Shown here in pieces: positions 42,991-52,806 of a stretch of 64,000 nucleotides of DNA. Position 1 is the stretch's first letter; every line of letters starts with the position of its first letter. The notes beneath the pieces are model-generated. The model worked only from the letters and a program-made list of their open reading frames with translations, did no database searches and was not told the origin of the DNA. This DNA comes from an uncultured delta proteobacterium (lineage in GTDB: Bacteria; Myxococcota; Myxococcia; Myxococcales; 40CM-4-68-19): positions 124,001-188,000 of the forward strand of contig CAIWCD010000013.1 in assembly GCA_903911145.1 (NCBI GenBank), written 5' to 3'. A program made the translations under genes and the position numbers.

Positions 42991-45555
42991 ATGCGCCTCT
43001 CGAACACGCCGTTTGTCGTCGCGTCGCTGTCTATTCTGGCCGCGCTCGTAGGCTGCTCGCGGGATCTCTCTGTTCCGTCGAACTCGCCGCCGTCCATCAG
43101 CGCCGTCTCGCCGCACGCCGCGTTCGCTGGAGAAACGGTGACCATCACCGGCACCAACTTCGGCTCGCTCAGTTCGACGACGGTCCGCTTCGGCGGAACA
43201 CCCGCGCAGTTGACCTCGGTCGATCCGAGCGGGAACAAGATCGCACTGCTGATGCCCGACATTGGCGCGATCGATCTCGCTGAAGGCAGCGCAACAGGCT
43301 CCATCGAAATCGATACACTCGCTGGGAGCGCACGCTGGCCGAGCAGCCCCGACGGCGGCATCTTCCAATCGCTCGGGCCGGGCCATCCGCACGAACTCAT
43401 CCTGAAGGCGCAGGCGTCGCTATCGCCGCTCATCACGTGGGCCGGAGTGCCGCAGACCCCGAACGCCAGCGGAGATGACAACGCGAACAATGCCGTCTGG
43501 ATGATCGACTACACGCACGACCTGCTGCTGACCGCCTCCGCATACTTCGATCGCACGCTCCGCGCGCGAATGCGCATCTCGTCCGAGGCGGTCTTCTTCT
43601 TTGGCGAAGCGTTCTCGCCCTATCTCTACGACCTCCGTGGCGGAACAGATGATCTGGGCATCCCGCTCGCACCCGTGCTGCACCAGTACGCGCTCAGCCA
43701 GCAGGGGCGGACGCCCGACACCGAGCTGTGCGTGTCCGGACCGTTGGTCACGCAGGACCAGATGCAGGCGCTGTTCGATCCCACCTGGCTCGCGTTCGCC
43801 TTCGCCTCTCCGGGCGCGAAGTGGGTCGCGATTCCGATCGACACGCAGGGAGTGCAACTGGTTCAGCTGACGCCCAGGCCCCTCGATGATGGCGGTGTCG
43901 ACAACTGCGGCATCACGACGTTCACCATCGGAACCGACGGCTCGCCGGGCGCATTTCCCAGCACCGCCTACGTGCCGCTGACATTCACGTTCGCCTCCGA
44001 CGAGCTCCTCATCGGCACGGGGAAAGGGCCGAGCGCCGGGCGCGGTTTCCTCTTCTCCATCGAGCTCGATCAGAACCCGCCGAAGCTGCGGCTCAGCGAT
44101 GCGCTCGTTGGCGGCGACGCTCCAGCGTTAGACGGGCTCACGGCTCCCGCGATCGGAGTCCTTCCCGATGGGGGTCAGGGTGGCGCCTACGCAACCTCCG
44201 ACTACGAGATTGCCTTCTTCACCTACGCTGCGGGCACGCCGCCACAGAAGTCTCTGGACGACCGTTTCCAGACCGCGTCCAGTCCCGCGCTGCTTGCATA
44301 CAACAGCCCCGACGCGAGCACGCCCCTGCTCTACTCGGTCGACCAGGTCGGCGCTTTGCTTGCAATCGACCCGATCGACGGCGACGCCATTGTCGGCGCG
44401 GCCCAGATTCGGAATTGGAGTGCGCTGCTTCCGCTCCGAGAGGGGATCGGAGGAGGCCAGCACGACCTGCTCTTGGAGGAGAACGGCCGCCTCACGCTGT
44501 TCGGGCCCACGCTTGCCCCCCTCTCGAATCGCGAGCTCGGATCGGGTCCTTCGGCAGCACCCGCGCTCGGCATCGAGAGCGAACCGGCGAACTTCGGGGG
44601 GGTACACGATGCAGGGATAGGGCAGAGAATCTTTGTCGCGACTTCGCTCGATACGCTGCAAATCGATACGTCTCCGCTGCAGCCGATCCTGGTGGCCAAC
44701 CAGCCTGTGCGACTCGACGGACTTGCCGCGAGCAGTGGGGGCGAAGTCGGATGGGACTCGAACCAGCTCTTCGTTCGGGATCCGGGCGCCTGGGACCATG
44801 CAGGCACCCTGGCCGACCCGATCGCGCGTGGGTTGATCAGCGACGACCGGAAATGGATCGCGACGATCACCAGCGTTGGCGACAGCAGCGCGCCGACGCT
44901 GTCGATGGTCTCGCTTATCGACGGCGGAACCGTCGTGGCTCCCGCGGACCTCTCCTTCGCCCACACCCGGCAGCACCCTGCGTATCTCGCCTGGCGGGGA
45001 CAGACGCTCTATCTGGCGGCCGCAGGGGTTGCATGCCCGGACGGAGGGACGGGGCTCGAGTTGGTGCGGATGAAGCCAGACAGTCTGGAAGTCGATCAGT
45101 GCAGTTCGCTCAATCCGATTCCGCCTCCGGCTCGCCAGGCGACGGCCGTCACGGGGCTCTGGTCAAGCCGAGCGCTGGGCGGAGTCCTTGCAACCGCCAC
45201 CATCCCCGCGGTGGGCAATCCTGATCTCGAGCATTCCCTGCTCGGGACGCTCTGGAGGGACGACGGCACGCAGGCCGCGATCAACCTCGCCGAGCCGCTG
45301 ATCTTCCCGCTCACACTTTCTGCGGACGGGCGGGAGCTGGTCTGCAGGTCGCCGGAGTACAACGGGACGCCTCCCGGCATCGACGCAGTGCTGCTCGATC
45401 TCGATGCCTCAGACGGCGGAGCACGGCAGCTGATCAAGGGACCGACGCGACATATCGACCTTGCGGACACTCCGCGCGAAGCAGTCAGTGCATTCGACGG
45501 AAGCGCCTACTACGTGCTCCTCCCTGGCCTTGACGCGGTCGGGCTGATCGAGTAG
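42991..45555 (+). CDS. IPT/TIG-domain lipoprotein
   Basis: This 854-residue protein has a lipoprotein signal (SNTPFVVASLSILAALVGC, lipobox ALVGC near residue 22). An IPT/TIG Ig-like domain follows (about 33-115: PPSISAVSPHAAFAGETVTITGTNFGSLSSTTVRFGGTPAQ). The remaining about 700 residues are Gly/Asp-rich and strand-dominated, with repeated blade-like segments (RKWIATITSVGDSSAPTLSMVSLIDGG, HPAYLAWRGQTLYLAAAG, LTLSADGRELVC) that suggest a beta-propeller; that fold is inferred. Probably surface-exposed with unknown function. TACTGT (42977-42982) lies 8 nt before the ATG, and there is no Shine-Dalgarno. Confidence 0.8.
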   Translation: MRLSNTPFVVASLSILAALVGCSRDLSVPSNSPPSISAVSPHAAFAGETVTITGTNFGSLSSTTVRFGGTPAQLTSVDPSGNKIALLMPDIGAIDLAEGSATGSIEIDTLAGSARWPSSPDGGIFQSLGPGHPHELILKAQASLSPLITWAGVPQTPNASGDDNANNAVWMIDYTHDLLLTASAYFDRTLRARMRISSEAVFFFGEAFSPYLYDLRGGTDDLGIPLAPVLHQYALSQQGRTPDTELCVSGPLVTQDQMQALFDPTWLAFAFASPGAKWVAIPIDTQGVQLVQLTPRPLDDGGVDNCGITTFTIGTDGSPGAFPSTAYVPLTFTFASDELLIGTGKGPSAGRGFLFSIELDQNPPKLRLSDALVGGDAPALDGLTAPAIGVLPDGGQGGAYATSDYEIAFFTYAAGTPPQKSLDDRFQTASSPALLAYNSPDASTPLLYSVDQVGALLAIDPIDGDAIVGAAQIRNWSALLPLREGIGGGQHDLLLEENGRLTLFGPTLAPLSNRELGSGPSAAPALGIESEPANFGGVHDAGIGQRIFVATSLDTLQIDTSPLQPILVANQPVRLDGLAASSGGEVGWDSNQLFVRDPGAWDHAGTLADPIARGLISDDRKWIATITSVGDSSAPTLSMVSLIDGGTVVAPADLSFAHTRQHPAYLAWRGQTLYLAAAGVACPDGGTGLELVRMKPDSLEVDQCSSLNPIPPPARQATAVTGLWSSRALGGVLATATIPAVGNPDLEHSLLGTLWRDDGTQAAINLAEPLIFPLTLSADGRELVCRSPEYNGTPPGIDAVLLDLDASDGGARQLIKGPTRHIDLADTPREAVSAFDGSAYYVLLPGLDAVGLIE

Positions 45556-45577
45556 GCGGGCGACGAGTGAGCGAAGA

Positions 45578-46390
45578 TCAGTGGTGCTTCTCTCCCCCTC
45601 CGTGCTCACCGCCCGCATGCACGGGAGTGCCGGCGTGTGCGGGGGCACCTGCGTGAATCGGCGCGCCGCCGTGAACAGGCCCGGCGACGCCGTGAGGCGG
45701 CCCGTAAGCGTGGCCATGCTCGGGCGACGACTGGATCGACGGAGCCTGACGCGCGCCGTGGATCACCGAACCGACGTGCGCGCGCGGGACCATCTCGTGG
45801 GCGATCGGATGCGTGAAGTGCTGCGCCGGGACGGCGATCCATCCGTGCCAGTGCGGGCCGTACTTGAAGCCACGCGGGCCGTACGGCGCCCACGCGACGT
45901 GGCCGTTGGTGTACCGCCACGAAACCCACGCTGGAGCCCAGGTGAAGCCGGGGACCCAGAACCAGCCGACGTTCTCGAGCCACGCCCAGCGGCCGTAGTG
46001 AAACGCGGCCCATCCCCACGGCACCGTCGATGCGAAGGCCCAGCCCGCGTCGGTGTAGACCCACGAGCCATCCGTGTACGGCTGCCACTCGGAATTCGCG
46101 GCGGCGTTGGGAGCCCAGACGCGGCCGTAATCGGGCGTGTCGATCCAGCGACCATAGGGAGACAGCGACTGATCGAATGCGGCCTGATCGGGGGCCTGCT
46201 CGGGAGGCTGCGCTTCCGCTGGCGGCGGCTCGGAATCATCGAGGTCGGTCGGAGGAGGAGGCGGGGCCGTGTCTGACGTGGACTGATCATCCTGCGCTTG
46301 AGCAGCGCGAGAGACGAGCATCGTTGCAGGAATCGCGACGAGCAGCGCCGCGAGCGGGCTGCAGAGATTCGACTTGATCAGCGTGGCCAT
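45578..46390 (-). CDS. DUF6600 family Trp-rich exported protein
   Basis: This 270-residue protein has a signal peptide (CSPLAALLVAIPATMLVSRAAQA). A Pro/Asp-rich stretch is followed by the DUF6600 core: FDQSLSPYGRWIDTPDYGRVWAPNA, then tandem Trp-rich repeats (WQPYTDGSWVYTDAGWAFAS, WGWAAFHYGRWAWLENVGWFWVPGFTWAPAWVSWRY, GHVAWAPYGP). The C-terminal about 65 residues are a His/Gly/Ala/Pro-rich tail ending in EKHH. DUF6600 proteins are exported and function is unknown. A -10 TATCAT is possible at 46429-46424, with GGGG before the ATG. Confidence 0.85.
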   Translation of the reverse strand: MATLIKSNLCSPLAALLVAIPATMLVSRAAQAQDDQSTSDTAPPPPPTDLDDSEPPPAEAQPPEQAPDQAAFDQSLSPYGRWIDTPDYGRVWAPNAAANSEWQPYTDGSWVYTDAGWAFASTVPWGWAAFHYGRWAWLENVGWFWVPGFTWAPAWVSWRYTNGHVAWAPYGPRGFKYGPHWHGWIAVPAQHFTHPIAHEMVPRAHVGSVIHGARQAPSIQSSPEHGHAYGPPHGVAGPVHGGAPIHAGAPAHAGTPVHAGGEHGGGEKHH

Positions 46391-46455
46391 GTGCACCCCT
46401 GCGAAAGAGTTCTCTCGAGTCGAATGATAAGCAGCCCGTCGACGCCCGGCCTGTT

Positions 46456-46965
46456 TCAATCTGATTGCGTCTGCGTGCGCGTGGCCGGTGCAGGGAGCAG
46501 GCCGTTCCGCTGCAGCGCCGCGAGAAGATCCTCGACGCTCTGGTAGGTCAGCGAGAGCGGATCCTCGTGACGGAAGCGGATCTCACCGCTCTCGTCGATG
46601 ATGAAGATGGCGCGCCGGGCCGTGCCCATCAAGGTCCGCACGCCGTAGAGCCCGGCGACCTTGCCGCCCTCGTCTGCGAGCAGAGGGAAGCTCAGCGCGT
46701 AGGATTTGGCCATCCGCTCGTGCCGCTCGAGTTTGTCGGTCGAGATGGCCCAGAGCACCGCGCCCGTCGCGACGAGCTCCTGCCGCTGCGCCTCGTAGGC
46801 AGCGAGCTGGCGCGTGCAGACGGGCGTGAAATCTCCCGGGTAGAACGCGAGGACGACGACGCGGCCGCGCTGCGCCGCGAGGTGATAGTTGCCATCCGGG
46901 CTCTCGGCGGGCGGGACGCCATCGAGAGAGAAGTCGGGCGCGAGATCGCCTTCGAACGGACCCAT
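46456..46965 (-). CDS. 1-Cys peroxiredoxin (AhpC/TSA, BCP-like)
   Basis: This 169-residue thioredoxin-fold peroxidase reduces hydroperoxides. The peroxidatic Cys50 is in [20 protein letters not shown] (PxxxTxxC), followed by [37 protein letters not shown]. No other cysteine is present in the protein, so it must use an external thiol for resolution. TAGGGT (46980-46975) ends 9 nt before ATG 46965, which has no Shine-Dalgarno. Confidence 0.92.
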   Translation of the reverse strand: MGPFEGDLAPDFSLDGVPPAESPDGNYHLAAQRGRVVVLAFYPGDFTPVCTRQLAAYEAQRQELVATGAVLWAISTDKLERHERMAKSYALSFPLLADEGGKVAGLYGVRTLMGTARRAIFIIDESGEIRFRHEDPLSLTYQSVEDLLAALQRNGLLPAPATRTQTQSD

Positions 46966-46974
46966 GGGACGCGC

Positions 46975-46980
46975 ACCCTA
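46975..46980 (-). promoter_or_regulatory. Candidate -10 (TAGGGT) of the peroxiredoxin gene
   Basis: TAGGGT at 46980-46975 ends 9 nt upstream of the start codon. I saw no good -35 at normal spacing, so only the -10 is proposed. Confidence 0.3.
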
Positions 46981-47060
46981 CCCGATCATGGCGCTGGTGC
47001 TGTTCGCGAATCCGCGCTGGTGATACGAGAGCGCGGACACGAACCCCACAGGAGTCCGCC

Positions 47061-48311
47061 ATGACCATCGCAGCCAACGACGCGCTCATCCTCGACGCAG
47101 TGCGGACGCCGATCGGAAAACTGCGCGGAGCCTTGACGGGCGTGCGCGCGGACGATCTCGCAGGGTTCGCGATCGAGTCGCTGCTGGCCCGCGTGGCGAG
47201 CGCGAGCGGGAGGGATCTCGCATCGCTGCACGCGCGCATCGACGAGGTGATCCTCGGCTGCGCGAACCAGGCGGGCGAGGACAATCGCAACGTCGCGCGC
47301 ATGGCGCTTCTGCTCGCGGGGCTGCCCGACCGCGTGCCCGGCGTGACGGTAAATCGGCTCTGCGCGAGCGGCATGGAGGCCGTGGTGCAGGCCTCGCGCG
47401 CGATTCGCCTCGGCGATGCGCAACTGATGGTCGCGGGCGGCGTCGAGAGCATGACGCGCGCGCCGTGGGTGGTGGGCAAGCCGGCCGAGGGGTTCGCAGG
47501 CGGTCCGATGGTGAGCTTCGATACCTCGCTGGGCTGGCGCTTTCCCAACCCGCGTCTCGCAGCGCGCTTCCCGCTCGAGAGCATGGGCGAGACGGCGGAG
47601 AACGTCGCGATGAAGTACGGCATCGCGCGTGCGGCTCAGGATGAGTTCGCGTTCTCCTCGCATCAGAAAGCCAGCGCAGCGCAGGCGGCGAATCGATTCG
47701 CGCAGGAGCTCGTCGCGGTCCCTGTCGCGGCATTTTCCGGAGACAAGAAGAAGGCAGCGACGCCGCCGTTCGAGCGCGATGAGGGGCCGCGCGCGGACAG
47801 CACGGTCGAGAAGCTCGCGACGCTCAAGCCGGTCTTCCGCGAAGGCGGGAGCGTGACAGCGGGAAACTCGTCGGGGCTCAATGATGGCGCGGCCGCGCTG
47901 CTCATCGGCTCGCCGCGCGCCGCAGACGAACTCGGGCTCAAGCCGCTCGCGCGCATCGTCGCTTCCGCGTCGGCAGGAGTGGATCCGCGGCTGATGGGAA
48001 TCGGTCCGGTGCCGGCGGCGCAGGCGGCGCTCGCGAAGGCAGGACTCACCGTGCGCGATCTTGGTCTCGTCGAGCTGAACGAGGCGTTCGCGGCGCAGGG
48101 CCTCGCGGTGATGAACGAGTTGGGGCTCGATCCCGCCAAGGTGAATGTCGACGGCGGCGCGATCGCGCTCGGGCACCCACTGGGAATGAGCGGTGCGCGC
48201 ATCGTTGGACACCTCGCGCACGCGCTGCGCGCACGAGGCGGCCGCTATGGCCTGGCGACGCTCTGCATCGGCGTCGGCCAGGGGCTCGCGGTGATCATCG
48301 AATCGCTCTGA
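47061..48311 (+). CDS. Thiolase (acetyl-CoA acetyltransferase/beta-ketoadipyl-CoA thiolase type)
   Basis: In this 416-residue thiolase the acyl-accepting Cys101 is in [11 protein letters not shown], His372 in [16 protein letters not shown], and the general base Cys402 in [10 protein letters not shown]. The long form with [24 protein letters not shown] matches the degradative PcaF/PaaJ group at least as well as biosynthetic AtoB/PhaA. It could cleave beta-ketoadipyl-CoA made by the benzoyl-CoA pathway encoded 4-9 kb downstream, or act generally in beta-oxidation; sequence alone does not decide. AGGAG lies 8 nt before the ATG. Confidence 0.9.
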   Translation: MTIAANDALILDAVRTPIGKLRGALTGVRADDLAGFAIESLLARVASASGRDLASLHARIDEVILGCANQAGEDNRNVARMALLLAGLPDRVPGVTVNRLCASGMEAVVQASRAIRLGDAQLMVAGGVESMTRAPWVVGKPAEGFAGGPMVSFDTSLGWRFPNPRLAARFPLESMGETAENVAMKYGIARAAQDEFAFSSHQKASAAQAANRFAQELVAVPVAAFSGDKKKAATPPFERDEGPRADSTVEKLATLKPVFREGGSVTAGNSSGLNDGAAALLIGSPRAADELGLKPLARIVASASAGVDPRLMGIGPVPAAQAALAKAGLTVRDLGLVELNEAFAAQGLAVMNELGLDPAKVNVDGGAIALGHPLGMSGARIVGHLAHALRARGGRYGLATLCIGVGQGLAVIIESL

Positions 48312-48346
48312 GCCGCGCGGGGCTTGATCGAAATGCTCCGCGCGGC
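48312..48346. terminator. Hairpin between convergent genes
   Basis: A 9-bp perfect stem, GCCGCGCGG (48312-48320) with CCGCGCGGC (48338-48346), starts directly after the thiolase stop and lies before the end of the minus-strand lipoprotein gene. No T tract. Confidence 0.6.
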
Positions 48347-48363
48347 GAGGTGGCTCGTCGCGC

Positions 48364-51057
48364 TCAGTGCGTCCAGTTGCCCGTGACGTCCCAGCCGTCG
48401 ACCAGCACGACACCGGTGTAGCCAACGACCGAACCGTTGCCTCCTGCGACGGAGATGCCGGCCGGCGCAACGGCGGTCACGCTGCTGCTTCCAGACTGCG
48501 ACGTGATGCCGACGGTGCCGCCGGAACCTCCCGTGATGGCGATGTCGCTGCCACTGATCGCGCCGCCGACAGCGAGGATGTCGCCCGACTCGGAGACGGT
48601 ATCGCCGATGATCGAGACCGAGCCCGCGCCGCCGTATGCAGCCCTCGTGTTGCGGCTGCCCGCCGAGCGGGGAGCGACGACGGCAGGCCACCTGCTCGAC
48701 CCACCAGAGACGTCGAGCGCGCCGCTGTTGATGGCCGGGCCGAGTTCAGCGAGCAGCGAGAGTCCTGACGAGGGGCCTTCACTCACGTTGCCGGCTCCGA
48801 CGCCGCCACCGCCTGCCGAGCCTGCGCCCCCGCGGCCGGTGATCGAACCGGTGTTGGTCACGCCCGTCGCGCCCGAGAGCATGACGCCGAAGGATGCGCC
48901 GCCAGTCGCGCCATCTCCGCCCGAGACGTCGATCCTGCCAGCGTTGAAGACGTTCTCGAAACGGTCGTTCGCGGGCAGGCAAGTGTCCTGCGTGCGCAGG
49001 GAAAGAATGGTGGTGCTTGCATTGCCACCAGCGCCCTGGAGCGAAGAGCCGCCGCGCGCAGTGATGTCCGCGTAGTTGATCACGCTGCCACCCGGACCAC
49101 ACCCAGAGCCGACCGGCGCGGATTGCCGATTGATTGGAGCGCCAGCGTGCGAGGCCTGGTTCCACAGAGAGACGGAGCCTCCGGTGCCGCCACCGAGAAG
49201 TCCTGCACCACCGCTGGCGTCGATGGTCGCGTAGCCGTAGAGGATCAGCTCCTGGCCTTGCGGCTCGGTTCCGGTGTCGAGCGAGAGGTTGATCGAGCCG
49301 GCCGCTCCGCCCGAGAGCGCGCCAGCGCCACCGGAGGCATCGAGCGAACCAGAGAGAATCAGATCGCCGCAAGGAAGCGTGCTCGTCGAAGGTTGGAGCG
49401 AGCGCCCGCCTGAACTGAAGATCCCTCCGTTCGAACTGAGCGCGACGCGGAGGGTTCCACCAGCGCCGCCCGCACCAACCGGAGACGCGCCACCGGCGAC
49501 CGTCATCGCGCCACTGCTGACGAGAACGCCGCTGTATCCCGAGACGAGGATCTGGCCGCCGCTGCCGCCGGTGCAGAGCTCAGGCGAGGCAGAGGGGCAG
49601 GTCGAATCGACTGCGCCGCCGCTCGCGTTCCAGTTGCCGGAGTTGCGGATCGAGGTGCGCGTGCTGTTGTTGGGGAAGACGATCGTGCCGCCGTTGCCGC
49701 CCGCTGCCACATCAGGCGACGACGCGACGAAGCCCTTGCCACCGCTGACATCGAGGTTCCCCGAGTTGTTCGTCGCGAGCGCGCCGACGAGGACGATCTG
49801 GCCGCCGTTGCCGCCCTGTCCCGCGAGCGCGCTGCCGCCGCGAGCCTTGACGTCGCCACGGTTGTAGATTGGCGTGCTGGGAATGAACGAGTCGATCGTC
49901 GACGCAGAGATCAGCTCGATGGTGCCTGCGTTCCCGCCGCTCGATCCGGGACCGCCAGAGGAGTCGATTGTTCCCTCGTTCCAGAACGCCTGCGCGACGA
50001 TCTGGATGCCTCCGCTCGCACCGCCGGGCGCGTGGCTGTCTCCTGCGACGCCGAGGTTGGTCACGCTTGAGCCGACGTCACCGAAATAGTCGCCACAGAC
50101 GAGGCCAAATGCGGGCGGCACCTGATCTGCCGAGGCGACCGGATTGATGGCAAGAGCGCCCGCGTTGGAGCAGCTGCTCGGAACCTGGCTGGCCCCGCGG
50201 ACGATGAGATTGACGGACGCGCCGGTCTCCCCCGTGTCGAGGACAACGGTCGCGCCCGCTTCGATGGAGAGGCTGTCGGTCTGCGTGGCGGTTCCCGCGT
50301 CCGCAGCGATGTAGAGCGCGCTCGAATCGCCGTCGCTGTAGCGGAAGATCGTGCCGTTCGGGAGATTCGGCGTGAGGGTTGTCTGCACGCTGACGAGATA
50401 CGGCGTAGGGCTCGCGGTGAATCTTGCCGGGTTCGCCGAGACAGGTGCCGGGGGATGTGCCGGAAACGTGAAGGTCGCGTCGGCCGCCCCGGTCCTGAAG
50501 ACCTTGAGGTGACCGCCGTTGCTCCCGTTCACGAACGCGGCCGTGAAGGTTCCGCCGCTGCCGCCATCGCCCGCCGAGGAGGCACCGCCGCTCGCCGTGA
50601 TCGTCGCGCTGCCTGCTGCGCCGGCCGGAGGCGAAATGGAGCCAATCTGCTGCGGCGAGCCGTTGCAGACGTACGAACTGCTGAGGACCTCGCCCGTCTC
50701 GAGGATGCCGTTGCGCGCGATGCCGCCGTTGGCGCCGTTGTCGAGTCCGCTGTCGGTGCGCTGTCCGCCGGCCCCGCAGTTGGCGTCGCCGATCGGAAGG
50801 CTCGTCGTCTTGATCAGCGTGGTGAAACCGTCGCCGCCGTCAACGCCGTTCGTGCCGTTGGTTCCATTCGCGCCGCTCGCCCCGTTGGCGCCGTTCGGCC
50901 CGTTGCAGACAACCTGTGTGCTCCCGCCGCTCGAGATCGAAACGCCTCCCGCGGGGCAGAGCGCACCGGCGGCGATGGGCGTGATGGTGACGTTCGAACT
51001 GCAGGCGAGTGGAGCCGCGGCGAGAACAAGAATGGCCGCGTGCAGAGAGAACTTCAT
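48364..51057 (-). CDS. Gly-rich repeat lipoprotein with collagen-like segment
   Basis: This 897-residue protein has a lipoprotein signal (MKFSLHAAILVLAAAPLAC) and a short collagen-like run of G-x-N/S triplets (about residues 53-77). Hundreds of residues of irregular 25-45-residue repeats follow, with cores such as (L/I)(D/N)(V/A)SGG.G..GG.GG.I.(L/I), for example GSLDASGGAGALSGGAAGSINLS and GRIDVSGGDGATGGASFGVML. The regular small-hydrophobic/Gly spacing suggests a right-handed parallel beta-helix or beta-roll on the surface; this is inference. A few Cys could cross-link it. CGGAG precedes the ATG. It is divergent from the gene at 51250. Confidence 0.82.
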   Translation of the reverse strand: MKFSLHAAILVLAAAPLACSSNVTITPIAAGALCPAGGVSISSGGSTQVVCNGPNGANGASGANGTNGTNGVDGGDGFTTLIKTTSLPIGDANCGAGGQRTDSGLDNGANGGIARNGILETGEVLSSSYVCNGSPQQIGSISPPAGAAGSATITASGGASSAGDGGSGGTFTAAFVNGSNGGHLKVFRTGAADATFTFPAHPPAPVSANPARFTASPTPYLVSVQTTLTPNLPNGTIFRYSDGDSSALYIAADAGTATQTDSLSIEAGATVVLDTGETGASVNLIVRGASQVPSSCSNAGALAINPVASADQVPPAFGLVCGDYFGDVGSSVTNLGVAGDSHAPGGASGGIQIVAQAFWNEGTIDSSGGPGSSGGNAGTIELISASTIDSFIPSTPIYNRGDVKARGGSALAGQGGNGGQIVLVGALATNNSGNLDVSGGKGFVASSPDVAAGGNGGTIVFPNNSTRTSIRNSGNWNASGGAVDSTCPSASPELCTGGSGGQILVSGYSGVLVSSGAMTVAGGASPVGAGGAGGTLRVALSSNGGIFSSGGRSLQPSTSTLPCGDLILSGSLDASGGAGALSGGAAGSINLSLDTGTEPQGQELILYGYATIDASGGAGLLGGGTGGSVSLWNQASHAGAPINRQSAPVGSGCGPGGSVINYADITARGGSSLQGAGGNASTTILSLRTQDTCLPANDRFENVFNAGRIDVSGGDGATGGASFGVMLSGATGVTNTGSITGRGGAGSAGGGGVGAGNVSEGPSSGLSLLAELGPAINSGALDVSGGSSRWPAVVAPRSAGSRNTRAAYGGAGSVSIIGDTVSESGDILAVGGAISGSDIAITGGSGGTVGITSQSGSSSVTAVAPAGISVAGGNGSVVGYTGVVLVDGWDVTGNWTH

Positions 51058-51192
51058 GAGGATGCTCCGGGTGTGGATGGTCAAGGCGGACGAACGGCGG
51101 GGCGGGACTCTGCCGAACGTGGGCAGCGATGACAATGGAAACGCGAACAGCGAGCGACAATCACGCTTCTTCGGAGCGCGAGCCCAAGTTCG

Positions 51193-51222
51193 TTGACGCG
51201 CCCCAACGCTGCCGCCTAGCTT
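51193..51222 (+). promoter_or_regulatory. Candidate promoter of the 51250 gene and the box region
   Basis: TTGACG (51193-51198), an 18-nt spacer and TAGCTT (51217-51222). It would leave a leader of about 20 nt containing GGGGAGGA before ATG 51250. Confidence 0.5.
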
Positions 51223-51249
51223 GCGGCGACCTTGCGGGGAGGACGCGCG

Positions 51250-51885
51250 ATGACGGACGAGAGCAAGCAGGCTGCGGTGCCGAAGATCGTCGAGATCGGC
51301 GGCAAAGGTGGCGCCTTCTACATGCAGCAGCTCATCAACACCGAGCGGCCGGCGCGCATGGTGGGGCTCTTCACGATGCGGCAGATGAAGCCACACGAGC
51401 TTGCCCGCCTCGTCGAGGTGTGCGGCGATGCGCTGCGCGAAGAGGATCTGACCGCGGCGCTCACCATCGCGCCTCTCGGCGAAGTTGTCCCGCCCAAGCC
51501 CGAGGACACCTGGAAGGTGACGGTCATCGAAGCGGCCGCGACGCCGCCGCACGACTGCATCGTGCAGCTCTTCGACATGAACTCCGACGAGAGCACGCAC
51601 CGCGCGCTGATCGAACATCTCTTCAACATGGAGGAGCAGCTCGGCCAGGAGGCGGTCGAGGCCACCCAGGGTGCGCAGACCTATCTGACTGTCGCGTCGG
51701 GGCGGCTCGACGATCCGCAGCGCGTGCACGCGTTCGAGAATCTCGTCGCGCTCTTCTCGTCCGCGCTGGGAGCGTGTCTGGTCGATCCGGCGGGCGCGGT
51801 GGTGACGATGGATGCGGGCGAGTGGGCGGAGGCGATGGAGATGAGCCTGCAGCTGGAAAAGGATATGCACCTGCTGCGCAAGTAA
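51250..51885 (+). CDS. Hypothetical protein upstream of box genes
   Basis: This 211-residue soluble protein has the alternating hydrophobic pattern of an alpha/beta domain: VPKIVEIGGKGGAFYMQQLINTERPARMVGLFTMRQMKPHELARLVEVCGDALREEDL, DDPQRVHAFENLVALFSSALGACLVDPAGAVVTMDAGEWAEA. The ATG at 51250 is set by GGGGAGGA 6 nt upstream. It is followed at 96 nt by the enoyl-CoA hydratase gene in the same direction, so it may belong to the aromatic-degradation transcript. No known family. Confidence 0.65.
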   Translation: MTDESKQAAVPKIVEIGGKGGAFYMQQLINTERPARMVGLFTMRQMKPHELARLVEVCGDALREEDLTAALTIAPLGEVVPPKPEDTWKVTVIEAAATPPHDCIVQLFDMNSDESTHRALIEHLFNMEEQLGQEAVEATQGAQTYLTVASGRLDDPQRVHAFENLVALFSSALGACLVDPAGAVVTMDAGEWAEAMEMSLQLEKDMHLLRK

Positions 51886-51981
51886 TCGCGCGCCCGCTCC
51901 TGGAGCGGCCTTGCGATATCACGGCATCTCGCAGCAACTATCGACTGAATCGAAGCAGGCTCAGCAAGGACGGCACGAAAG

Positions 51982-52806
51982 ATGGGCGAGTTGGTGCAGG
52001 TTCGAGTCGACAGCGGTGTCGCGCTCTTCACGCTGACGGCGCCGCCGGCGAATACGTACAGCTACGAAATGATGCGTGAGCTCGACGCGGCGATCCTCGC
52101 GGCGAGGATGGACGAGCGGGTGCATGTCGTCGTCATCACCGGATCGCGCCCGACCGCACCAGTGGCGGGCAAGAAGCCCGCTCCCGAATTCTTCTGCGCC
52201 GGCGCCGACATCAAGATGCTCGAAGGTGCGAACCCGTATTTCAAATACAACTTCTGCCTGCACGCGAATGAAACGCTGCAGCGTCTTGAGCAGACGGCGA
52301 AGCTGGTGATCGCGGCGATCAATGGACACTGCGTCGGCGGCGGACTCGAGGTGGCGCTGGCCTGCGATCTGCGGATTGCGCGCAAGGACGCGGGCAAGGT
52401 CGGACTGCCCGAAGTGAGTCTGGGTGTGCTGCCGGGGACGGGCGGAACGCAGCGACTGGCGCGGGCGCTCGGGCGATCGAAGTCGATCGAGTTGATGGTC
52501 GAAGGGAAGAATCTCAGCATCGACGAGGCGCGCGGACTCGGGCTCGTCAATGAAGTCGTCGACTGCACGGCCGAAGCATTTCTCGGCGAGGCGCTGGCCT
52601 ATGCGCAGCGGTTCGTGCCGCCCGCGAAGGCGTCGCGCGCAGTCGGGATGATCAAGCGCGCGGTCACGTCCGGCATCGAGATGGAGCTCTCGAGCGGGCT
52701 TGCGCTCGAGCGCGAATTGCAGCAGCGGCTCTTCGAGGGCGAGGACGCGAAGGAAGGCATCGCGGCCTACAACGCTCGGCGCACGCCAGCGTTCACGGGG
52801 CGTTAA
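51982..52806 (+). CDS. Enoyl-CoA hydratase/isomerase (crotonase) family protein
   Basis: This 274-residue crotonase-fold enzyme has the oxyanion-hole segments FFCAGADIKML and NGHCVGGGLEVALACDLRIA. The two catalytic Glu positions of hydratases are occupied (GGGLEVALA and VGLPEVSLGVLPGTGGTQRLARALG). It most likely hydrates trans-2-enoyl-CoA. Beside boxC and boxB it could act on 2,3-dehydroadipyl-CoA; that is inference from context. The stop TAA overlaps the next ATG (TAATG). Confidence 0.9.
   Translation: MGELVQVRVDSGVALFTLTAPPANTYSYEMMRELDAAILAARMDERVHVVVITGSRPTAPVAGKKPAPEFFCAGADIKMLEGANPYFKYNFCLHANETLQRLEQTAKLVIAAINGHCVGGGLEVALACDLRIARKDAGKVGLPEVSLGVLPGTGGTQRLARALGRSKSIELMVEGKNLSIDEARGLGLVNEVVDCTAEAFLGEALAYAQRFVPPAKASRAVGMIKRAVTSGIEMELSSGLALERELQQRLFEGEDAKEGIAAYNARRTPAFTGR

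Noticed and set aside
41091-43490. A long minus-strand extension of the SCP2-like frame up to 43490
   Set aside because: It is antisense to polX; the SCP2 domain and a promoter/start fit ATG 41090.
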